Positions 58,086-64,000 of a DNA stretch of 64,000 bases are shown in pieces. The translations under genes were made by a program, and so were the position numbers. The stretch comes from Candidatus Izemoplasmatales bacterium (GTDB lineage Bacteria > Bacillota_I > Bacilli_A > Izemoplasmatales > Hujiaoplasmataceae): assembly GCA_041649275.1 (NCBI GenBank), contig JBAZNL010000001.1, forward strand, positions 62,001 through 126,000, given 5' to 3'. Within the stretch, counting starts at the first letter, position 1; each line of letters starts with the position of its first letter. Below the pieces are notes generated by a model, which was given only the letters and a program-made list of their open reading frames with translations, made no database searches and was not told the origin of the DNA.

Positions 58086-59285
58086 ATGAAGAAGATCCTT
58101 TCCATCGTCTTTGCCCTCTTCGCGACCATTGCCGTCGCGGCCTGCAACGCCGTTCCGACGGCCGACACCTTCGGCGCCCCCGAGGACGTCGTCGGCTTCG
58201 AAGCCATTTCCGCAACCGAACTGCTCGCCGGCACGCTCGATCCGGTCGCGACCGTCGCCCAGCCGCTTACCTACGCGATCCTCGAGGAGACCACCACGGA
58301 GGAACCGGCCGACGATGAGGAAACCGTCGTTGACGACGACCTTTCCGAAATCGACAAGTACCTCGCGATGATCGAGCGGTTCCTCGGCAACACGAACGGC
58401 CTGTCCGTCACCGTCGAGTCGTCCGACCTGCCCGAATACACCTACAAGATGACCTACGTCTCCAAGGACATCCTCGGCAACGACGTCACCTACGTCCTCT
58501 ACTACACCGAAGTCCTCTATGAGGAACCCGTCGACGGCGACCCGGTCGAAACCACCACCGAGGAACCGGCGGTCACGACCGAGGAACCGGAAGCCACCAC
58601 CGAAGAGCCCGAGACCACGACCGAATCCGCGACCACGACCGAACCGCTGTCCTTCGAAGATCGCGACCAGGACCAGGAACGTCTCCGCAACCGCGAGTTC
58701 GAATTCCAGGACGAGAACGACGATGACGTCGTCTACGCCCTCACCGGCATGCTGCTCGTCGGCGAATCCACCTTCTACCTCGAAGGCAAGAAGGTCGTCG
58801 AGGACGACGAGGAAGTCATGATGCTCCGTTCGTTCGTCGACCACGACAATTTCGTCAAGGTCCGTTACCAGAGCGACGGTGACGGCGACCGGAAGTTCTT
58901 CTACGAGATCGTCGCCGACGGCGTCATCGTGAACCGGTCGAAGATCAAGGTCGACGTCGAGGACGACGGCGTCAAGGTCGACCTCTCCTTCATCGAAGGC
59001 GAGGCGTGCGGCCGCTACCAGTTCAAGCTCGAAACCGTCGAGAACGTCACCACCATCATGGTCCAGTACGACGTCGAAAATGAGGAAGGCGCCGAGGAAT
59101 CCGGCAAGATCCGGATCGTCGCCACCTACGACGAAGCCTCGGGACTGACCACGTACACCTACGATGTCATTCCCGAATATCGGAACGGACATCGGGTCGA
59201 CCACCAGGAGTCGCATGAGTTCGAAACCCAGCGCGGCGGCCGCGGCGGACAAGACAACGGCCACGGCGGTCGCGGCGCCGCCTGA
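58086..59285 (+). CDS. Acidic Thr/Glu-rich lipoprotein, sensor-like; paralogous to the neighbouring membrane protein
   Basis: 399 aa. AGGAGGT precedes the start at 58086. The lipoprotein signal ends at AVAAC (Cys20). The body is strongly acidic, with a TTTEEP-type repeat linker (residues about 155-190). Two outer segments mirror the membrane protein at 59880. The first (IDKYLAMIERFLGN to DILGNDVTYVLYY, about 93-145) parallels LNEFLNTMEVML to DLLGNALSYEILY. The second (YALTGMLLVGE to YDEASGLTTYTYDV) parallels YALSGAVTAEGE to YDEEQGVYRYQYEI. The C-terminus is Gly/Arg/His-rich. The fold is unknown to me. It probably signals to, or competes with, the membrane protein that accompanies the ECF sigma factor. 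Confidence 0.75.
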   Translation: MKKILSIVFALFATIAVAACNAVPTADTFGAPEDVVGFEAISATELLAGTLDPVATVAQPLTYAILEETTTEEPADDEETVVDDDLSEIDKYLAMIERFLGNTNGLSVTVESSDLPEYTYKMTYVSKDILGNDVTYVLYYTEVLYEEPVDGDPVETTTEEPAVTTEEPEATTEEPETTTESATTTEPLSFEDRDQDQERLRNREFEFQDENDDDVVYALTGMLLVGESTFYLEGKKVVEDDEEVMMLRSFVDHDNFVKVRYQSDGDGDRKFFYEIVADGVIVNRSKIKVDVEDDGVKVDLSFIEGEACGRYQFKLETVENVTTIMVQYDVENEEGAEESGKIRIVATYDEASGLTTYTYDVIPEYRNGHRVDHQESHEFETQRGGRGGQDNGHGGRGAA

Positions 59286-59325
59286 AACGAATTCCACAAG
59301 CCGGGTTTTCCCGGCGGCCGGAGTA

Positions 59326-59334
59326 TGATATAAT
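59326..59334 (+). promoter_or_regulatory. Extended -10 promoter of the sigma factor gene
   Basis: TGATATAAT, an extended -10 with a consensus TATAAT at 59329-59334. The -35 is poor. Confidence 0.5.
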
Positions 59335-59358
59335 GGTCATCGAAACGAGGTGGGTCCC

Positions 59359-59883
59359 ATGTTCGATTTCGATGGCCGCCTGGATGCGCTCCGCCAGAAG
59401 GACGAAGCCGCATTCGGGGAAATCTATGAACAGACGAAGCGCGGCGTCTACGCCGTGATCGTCGCCATCGTCCGCGACCGCGGGACCACCGAGGACCTCA
59501 TGCAGGAAACCTACATGAGGATGCTCGCCAACCTCGACCAGTATGAACCCGGACGCAACTTCAACGCCTGGCTGGTCCAGATCGCCAAGAACCTGGCGCT
59601 CGACCACTATCGCAAGGAACGCCGGACGACCCCGGTCGATCCGCAGGAGCAATCCTACGTCTTCGACCGGGTCGAACCGGCAGGCCCGGCGGAATACGAC
59701 CTCGAGTCGCTCGTCGCTCCCCTCGATTCGGAGGAGCGCCAGATCGTCCTCCTGCACGTCGTCTCCGACCACAAGTTCAAGGACATCGCGACCATCGTCG
59801 GAAAGCCGCTCGGCACCGTGCTCTGGCTCTACAACCGGGCGATCCGGAAAATGCAGCGTCATGTCGGAAAGGAGGAGCCATGA
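59359..59883 (+). CDS. ECF-type RNA polymerase sigma factor
   Basis: 174 aa. The start at 59359 (MFDFDGRLDAL) follows GAGGTG. Sigma region 2 lies at about residues 10-75 (FGEIYEQTKRGVYAVIVAIV, TEDLMQETYMRML, FNAWLVQIAKNLALDHYRKE). Region 4 lies at about 110-165 (DSEERQIVLLHVVSDHKFKDIATIVGKPLGTVLWLYNRAIRKMQ). There is no region 1 or 3, so it is an ECF sigma. It overlaps the next gene by ATGA, the usual arrangement of an ECF sigma with its anti-sigma factor. Confidence 0.93.
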   Translation: MFDFDGRLDALRQKDEAAFGEIYEQTKRGVYAVIVAIVRDRGTTEDLMQETYMRMLANLDQYEPGRNFNAWLVQIAKNLALDHYRKERRTTPVDPQEQSYVFDRVEPAGPAEYDLESLVAPLDSEERQIVLLHVVSDHKFKDIATIVGKPLGTVLWLYNRAIRKMQRHVGKEEP

Positions 59884-61064
59884 AACGTCAAGAACTGAAG
59901 CGGATGATCCGCCGCGCCGCGCTGGCCGAGATGCCGGACGTCCGCGGGAAGATCGATCTGGAACGTGTCCCCGTGGCTCCCGCCCCCGAACCCGCTCCGC
60001 GCCGGCTCCCGCGCTTCAACTATGCCTTCGCGCTCAAGGCGGCGATGGTGCTTCTCCTCGCCGCGCTTACCGGCATCTTCATCTACGACCGCCTCAAGAC
60101 CGACGACCCCGTCGTCCTCGCGCTCGAGACCGAAGCCGAGATCTACGGCTTCCAGATGGTCTCGGCGACCGCGCTGCTCTCGCAGTTCGCGGACGCGGAC
60201 ATCGCCTTCGAACCGATCGATTTCGGCGACGGTCCGATGACCACCCAGCCCCACGGCGGTCAGACGACCGGACCCGGCGGAAACGATCCGACGACCACCA
60301 TCCCGATCGCATCCGACCCGATCGTGACCCTGAAGATGCAGAAGCTGAACGAGTTTCTGAACACGATGGAGGTCATGCTCGCGGAGAAGGACGTCACGAC
60401 CTACGAGATCGTCGAGATCGACGTCCTACCTTATCGTTGGCAGCTGACCTTCACGACCGTCGACCTCCTCGGCAACGCCCTCTCCTATGAGATCCTCTAC
60501 AACCAGTCCGCCGATCCCGGCGACGTGAACCGGTCGCTCATTGACGGCGTCATGACGATGGGCGGCGACGAATACGCCCTGTCCGGCGCGGTCACGGCCG
60601 AAGGCGAGACCGTCCGCACGCGCTTCACCGCGGTGCGCGGCGACGATTCGATCACGATCGTCGACCAGACCGACGCCGACGGGCAGAAGTACCTTTACGA
60701 AGTCACCCGCGACGGCGCGCTCTACGAAAGCGTCCAGATGCGCCTGTCCCGCGAGGACGACAACCTCGTCGCCGCGATCGCGAGCGAAACCGCGGACGAC
60801 TCCTACGAGTTCAGCTTCCGCCGCGGCGAGGACGGAGCCGGCTTCATGATCCGCTACCGCGTCGAGATCGACGGTCAGACGGAGATCGGCCGCCTCGGCG
60901 TCGCGGTCGCCTACGACGAAGAACAGGGCGTCTACCGTTACCAGTACGAGATCGACGCCGAGACCGGCAACCATGCGGGACATTCCTCGCATTCCGGCGA
61001 ACGCACCGACAAGACCCGCGGCGGCGCTGCCGGCCACGGGATGGACACGAGCTTCGTCATCTGA
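59880..61064 (+). CDS. Single-span membrane protein, putative anti-sigma factor
   Basis: 394 aa. A short cytosolic N-terminus (residues about 1-48) contains a helix KRQELKRMIRRAAL and a Pro-rich part. One span follows (about 49-70, YAFALKAAMVLLLAALTGIFIYD), then a large outer domain of about 320 residues. The cytosolic part is smaller than a classical ASD/zinc-finger anti-sigma domain and has no HxxxCxxC motif. The outer domain is homologous by eye to the lipoprotein at 58086. The C-terminal tail is His/Gly-rich. Its position next to the ECF gene and its topology support an anti-sigma role that is not demonstrated. Confidence 0.7.
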   Translation: MKRQELKRMIRRAALAEMPDVRGKIDLERVPVAPAPEPAPRRLPRFNYAFALKAAMVLLLAALTGIFIYDRLKTDDPVVLALETEAEIYGFQMVSATALLSQFADADIAFEPIDFGDGPMTTQPHGGQTTGPGGNDPTTTIPIASDPIVTLKMQKLNEFLNTMEVMLAEKDVTTYEIVEIDVLPYRWQLTFTTVDLLGNALSYEILYNQSADPGDVNRSLIDGVMTMGGDEYALSGAVTAEGETVRTRFTAVRGDDSITIVDQTDADGQKYLYEVTRDGALYESVQMRLSREDDNLVAAIASETADDSYEFSFRRGEDGAGFMIRYRVEIDGQTEIGRLGVAVAYDEEQGVYRYQYEIDAETGNHAGHSSHSGERTDKTRGGAAGHGMDTSFVI

Positions 61065-61075
61065 TCCACGAAAAC

Positions 61076-61113
61076 AGAAGGTCACTCGCCGAATCCGGAG
61101 AGTGACCTTCTTT
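61076..61113. terminator. Bidirectional terminator
   Basis: AGAAGGTCACTC pairs with GAGTGACCTTCT around a 12-nt loop, between the putative anti-sigma gene and the convergent CDF gene. Confidence 0.75.
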
Positions 61114-62021
61114 CAATGATGGTGATGATGCCCGCCGTCCGCCTCGGGCGGATTGCACTCGGCGTCCTCGCAGGTCCGCGGATCGGTCTCGACCTCGATC
61201 GTGGCGTGCGGGATCCCGATCCCTTCGAGGCGTTCGCGGAGGGCGGCGCGGATCGATTCGAGTTCCGCCGCCGTCGCTTCCGAACGGACGACCGCATGCA
61301 GCGTGACGAGCGGATTCGTGCCGTCGACGCTCCAGAGGTGGACGTGATGGACCGACAGAACGTCGGTCCCGTCGACCGCCGCAACGGCGACCTTCGCCGG
61401 ATCGAAGCCGGCGGGCGAGCGTTCGAGGAACACCGCCATGATCTCGCGCAGGTTCTTGAAGACGTGGAAGAGGATGTAGACGGTGAAGGCGAGGGAGAGG
61501 ATCGCGTCGACCACGAAAACGTCCCAGATGGCCATCGCAACGGCGCCGATCAGGACCGCGATCCAGCCGGCGACGTCCTCGAAGAGATGCAGGCCGACGG
61601 CCTTCTCGTTGAGCGTCTTCCCCTTCGCGGCGGTATATGCGGCCGCACCGTTCACGACCACGCCGAAGACGGCGATGGCGATCATCCCGGTCGCGTCGAC
61701 GACAGTCGGATTCAGGATCCGCGGCACCGATTCGCCGATCACGGCGGCGGCGCCGCCGACGAGGATCAACGACGAGATCATCCCGCCGAGCAGGGAGTAG
61801 CGCCCATAGCCGTAGGTGAAGCGGGCGTCCGGCTTCTGCTTCGCCTTGAGGTCGAGCAGCCACGAGAGGCCGATCGCGATCGAATCCCCGAAGTCGTGGA
61901 CGGCGTCGGCAAGGATCGCGACGGATCCGGTATAGAAGCCGCCGAGGATCTCGAAGACGGTGAAGAACAGGTTCAGGAAGAAAGGAAGCGCCAGTCGGCT
62001 CTTCATCTTCTTTCGCGTCAT
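61113..62021 (-). CDS. Cation diffusion facilitator (Zn2+/Me2+) transporter with C-terminal His5
   Basis: 302 aa. CDF family: six spans, with metal-site residues in ADAVHDFGDSIAIG (span 2) and HLFEDVAGWIAVLIGA (span 5), and a C-terminal cytosolic domain with VHHVHLWSVDGTNP. It exports zinc or similar ions. The tail ends in five consecutive His, which can bind metal. The start at 62021 is preferred because a TGnTATGAT box at 62046-62054 places the transcript start near 62039, making the longer start leaderless. Confidence 0.92.
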   Translation of the reverse strand: MTRKKMKSRLALPFFLNLFFTVFEILGGFYTGSVAILADAVHDFGDSIAIGLSWLLDLKAKQKPDARFTYGYGRYSLLGGMISSLILVGGAAAVIGESVPRILNPTVVDATGMIAIAVFGVVVNGAAAYTAAKGKTLNEKAVGLHLFEDVAGWIAVLIGAVAMAIWDVFVVDAILSLAFTVYILFHVFKNLREIMAVFLERSPAGFDPAKVAVAAVDGTDVLSVHHVHLWSVDGTNPLVTLHAVVRSEATAAELESIRAALRERLEGIGIPHATIEVETDPRTCEDAECNPPEADGGHHHHH

Positions 62022-62045
62022 GTCCATGCCCCCATTCATCAGCGT

Positions 62046-62054
62046 ATCATATCA
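62046..62054 (-). promoter_or_regulatory. Extended -10 of the CDF gene
   Basis: TGATATGAT on the minus strand (TGnTATGAT). Transcription would start near 62039. Confidence 0.45.
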
Positions 62055-62093
62055 CAAGGCGCGCGCAAACGCACGCGGATCGACTCGCGCGTT

Positions 62094-63026
62094 TCACCAC
62101 GGAAGCGGATCGGGACGGATCTCGCGGTCGTACAGTTCCTCGAGTTTCCGCTTCGTCTCGACGGACATCGGATGGTGGAGTGCGGCGAGGTTGTCGTTCA
62201 TCTGGCGGTGGGACTTGATGCCGGGGATCACGCAGGCGACCGCATCGTAGGAGAGGATGAAGGCGAGCGCGTCGAGCGAGATGTCCTCGCGGCCGACGAC
62301 ATCCTTCACCTTTCGGACCAGTCCGGCGCGACGTTCGACGACCTCCCGCGACCAGCGGGCGCGGATACCGGTGAAGATCGACTGTTCGTCGTATTTGCCG
62401 GACAGCCAGCCGGAATCGAGCGGAACCTTCGCGACCAGGAAGATTCTTCTCCTCCTGACCTCCTCGAAGAGATCGCGCGCGCTTTGGAAGAAGACGTTGT
62501 AGAGCAGTTCGACGACGTCGACGTCGGTGCGTTCGAGGCTCGTCTTCAGTTCCTCGCGGGTGTCGATCGAGACGCCATAGGCGCGGATCAGCCCGAGCCG
62601 CTTCAGACGCGCGAGTTCCTCGAAGTGGTTCGTATGCCCCTCGAGGATCTCCTTCGGTGGATTGTGGAGGAGGAGGGAATCCGCATAGGTGGTCTTCAGA
62701 CGCGCAAGCGACGCCCTCAGCGACGGCTCGATCGCCGCGACGTGCCAGTCGCTCGAACCGTCGGGATTGTGTCCGAACTTGGTCGAGACGGCGATTTTCC
62801 CGCGGTCGGATCCGATCGCGCGGCCGAGGATCTCCTCCGACTTCCCCCCGGCGTATCCCGGGGCGGTGTCAAAGAAGTTCACGCCCTTCTCGATCGCCGA
62901 GCGGACGAGCCGGATGGACTCCTCCTCGCCGGCTTCGCCCCACAGGGGATTGGCCAGCTGCCAGGCGCCGAAACCGACGCGGCTGAGTTCGATCAGGGGT
63001 TTTCCGAATTTCGTCAATGTCATCAT
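62094..63026 (-). CDS. Aldo/keto reductase
   Basis: 310 aa (beta/alpha)8 NADPH oxidoreductase. GAGGAGGG precedes the start at 63026. Catalytic residues are visible in NFFDTAPGYAGGKSE (Asp, Tyr), STKFG (Lys) and LLLHNPP (His). VIPGIKSHRQMNDNLAA is the usual cofactor-binding end. Closest to the AKR group acting on various aldehydes and sugars; substrate unknown. Confidence 0.92.
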   Translation of the reverse strand: MMTLTKFGKPLIELSRVGFGAWQLANPLWGEAGEEESIRLVRSAIEKGVNFFDTAPGYAGGKSEEILGRAIGSDRGKIAVSTKFGHNPDGSSDWHVAAIEPSLRASLARLKTTYADSLLLHNPPKEILEGHTNHFEELARLKRLGLIRAYGVSIDTREELKTSLERTDVDVVELLYNVFFQSARDLFEEVRRRRIFLVAKVPLDSGWLSGKYDEQSIFTGIRARWSREVVERRAGLVRKVKDVVGREDISLDALAFILSYDAVACVIPGIKSHRQMNDNLAALHHPMSVETKRKLEELYDREIRPDPLPW

Positions 63027-63223
63027 GGTTTCCCTCCTCATGGAATCGCGTCTGGCTCCTCGGGAAAGCGCCGGTCGCGGTCGTTCAGGTGTGCGTCCAG
63101 TTCACGTTCGAGCATGTCTCCATCTTCCCTTGATGCGTGTTCCTTCCCGTCTATTTATACCATATCGTCAAGACCAATGCATCTCCTTCGCGCATTTTCG
63201 TCCTCCTGATCCGATCGGTACAC

Positions 63224-63257
63224 GAAAAAAGCCATGTCCAGACATCGGACATGGCTT
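63224..63257 (-). terminator. Terminator after tRNA-Leu
   Basis: GCCATGTCC pairs with GGACATGGC around a 7-nt loop, followed on the minus strand by TTTTTT. Confidence 0.85.
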
Positions 63258-63266
63258 CGCTTGCGA

Positions 63267-63355
63267 TGGTACCAGTGGCCGGACTTGAACCGGCATGCCT
63301 TTGGGGGGCAATGGATTTTGAGTCCATCGTGTCTACCGATTTCACCACACTGGCA
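63267..63355 (-). tRNA. tRNA-Leu (anticodon CAA)
   Basis: 89 nt including an encoded CCA. Acceptor stem TGCCAGT with ACTGGTA, anticodon loop CTCAAAA between ATGGA and TCCAT giving CAA (Leu, TTG codon), a long variable arm as in leucine tRNAs, and a T-loop GGTTCAAGTCC. Confidence 0.95.
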
Positions 63356-63368
63356 GATGGCAATGCAT

Positions 63369-63374
63369 ATTATA
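63369..63374 (-). promoter_or_regulatory. -10 box of tRNA-Leu
   Basis: TATAAT on the minus strand, 13 nt before the mature 5' end. Confidence 0.5.
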
Positions 63375-63418
63375 CAACATCGATCGCGTTTTCCAGCCTC
63401 AAAACGCATGCTTCTTCA

Positions 63419-63457
63419 TGAAAAAAAACGCCCTTCGCGATCGTCGCGAAGGGCGTT
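63419..63457 (-). terminator. Terminator after the ABC exporter gene
   Basis: A 14-bp stem AACGCCCTTCGCGA and complement with a 3-nt loop, followed by a T-run on the minus strand. Confidence 0.9.
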
Positions 63458-63462
63458 CCACC

Positions 63463-64000
63463 TCAGCGCCGGGACAGTTCCAGCATCTCTTCGGTGTATT
63501 GGTTGGTATAGAGCTTGTAGTAGTGGCCCTGGGCCGCGATCAGTTCGCGGTGGGTTCCGTCCTCGATCACCCTGCCCTGTTCGAGCACGAGGATGCGGTC
63601 GGCGTGGACGATCGTCGAAAGGCGGTGGGCGACGATGAACGAGGTGCGACCCTTGAGGATCTTCGCGATCGCCGTCTGGACGGCCTGTTCGGTCTCGGTG
63701 TCGACCGAGGAGGTCGCCTCGTCGAGCACGAGGATCTTCGGGTCGGCGAGGATCGCGCGGGCGAAGGAGATGAGCTGCTTCTGCCCGACGGACAGGCGGG
63801 AGCCGCCTTCGCCGCATTCGGTCTCGTAGCCCTTCTCGAACTTCATGATGAACTCGTGCGCCTCGACCGCCTTGGCGGCGGCGACGGCCTCCTCGTCGGT
63901 GGCGCCGATGCGGCCGTACTTGATGTTGTCCATCACGGTGCCGCTGAAGAGGTGGGGCGTCTGGAGCACGTACCCGAGGTTCGAGTGGAGCCAGCCGAGG
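63463..64000 (-). CDS. ABC exporter ATP-binding domain (C-terminal part)
   Basis: Only the last ~178 codons are present; the N-terminal membrane domain and Walker A lie beyond the right edge. Visible motifs: Q-loop GYVLQTPHLF, signature LSVGQKQL (one change from LSGGQ), Walker B ILVLDEATSS, D-loop and the switch His in AHRLSTIVHADRI. This is the MsbA/LmrA-like exporter type with fused ATPase. The substrate cannot be inferred. Confidence 0.9.
   Translation of the reverse strand, partial: LGWLHSNLGYVLQTPHLFSGTVMDNIKYGRIGATDEEAVAAAKAVEAHEFIMKFEKGYETECGEGGSRLSVGQKQLISFARAILADPKILVLDEATSSVDTETEQAVQTAIAKILKGRTSFIVAHRLSTIVHADRILVLEQGRVIEDGTHRELIAAQGHYYKLYTNQYTEEMLELSRR

Noticed and set aside
1..64000. 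Insertion sequences, integrases, prophage or plasmid genes
   Set aside because: No transposase, integrase, terminase, capsid or replication protein pattern was recognised in any frame.

Overview
The window is a GC-rich chromosomal segment of a low-complexity-envelope, Bacillota-type bacterium. The evidence is many Cys-anchored lipoproteins with classical lipoboxes, a two-subunit glycine decarboxylase, FabK in place of FabI, a FabT-like operator, a DUF4250 gene, LacI control of sugar genes and strong AGGAGG/GGTGAT ribosome sites. TGA is a stop throughout, so the code is the standard bacterial one. Lipoprotein and gene-set style resembles high-GC relatives of the Acholeplasma/Izemoplasma/Erysipelotrichia branch, but that placement is an inference and no rRNA is present. 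No CRISPR array, transposase, integrase or prophage gene was seen.

Layout. 1-14947 (minus) is one long glycan-utilisation operon: two large cell-surface lipoproteins upstream, a GH130 beta-mannoside phosphorylase-type enzyme, an ABC sugar importer (binding protein and two permeases, no ATPase), a DUF1861 protein, a lipoprotein with an X2-type module, and a giant modular lipoprotein that runs off the left edge. A divergent LacI regulator (15144-16133) faces it across an operator-rich gap. 16252-19527 (plus) is a sodium-pumping oxaloacetate decarboxylase operon (oadA, oadG, biotin carrier, oadB). An orphan TIR-like protein, the biotin ligase birA and a 59-aa protein follow. 21425-24830 is a secreted subtilase with InlB-type repeats and a companion lipoprotein. 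24936-29244 (minus) holds a DEAD-box helicase with a long Pro/Gln/Asn tail, a DUF1801 protein and an RloAB/AbiL-like putative phage-defence pair. 29413-33548 holds ilvE, DUF4250 behind a structured leader or small RNA, a KamA-family aminomutase, an SRPBCC protein and a GNAT acetyltransferase.

33598-43216 (minus) is a complete type II fatty-acid operon, acpP-accB-accC-accD-accA-fabH-fabK-fabD-fabG-fabF-fabZ-bioY, read from a near-consensus promoter with a FabT-like palindrome. Biotin links several parts: BioY imports it and BirA attaches it to AccB and to the oxaloacetate decarboxylase carrier. 43365-46072 has a tiny KPEP-repeat protein, ispG, a nitroreductase and a small membrane-anchored protein. 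46220-52307 (minus) is lplA-gcvT-gcvH-gcvPA-gcvPB-cvpA: glycine cleavage with its own lipoate ligase. Then come a Fic protein with a substituted catalytic His, a membrane protein, a TetR regulator, an acyl-CoA ligase and a DUF1624 acyltransferase-like membrane protein.

58086-61064 (plus) is the most unusual unit. A lipoprotein, an ECF sigma factor and a single-span membrane protein are arranged together, and the outer domains of the lipoprotein and the membrane protein look homologous to each other. I read this as an uncharacterised envelope-signalling module. The right end carries a CDF metal transporter with a His5 tail, an aldo/keto reductase, tRNA-Leu(CAA) and the end of an ABC exporter gene.
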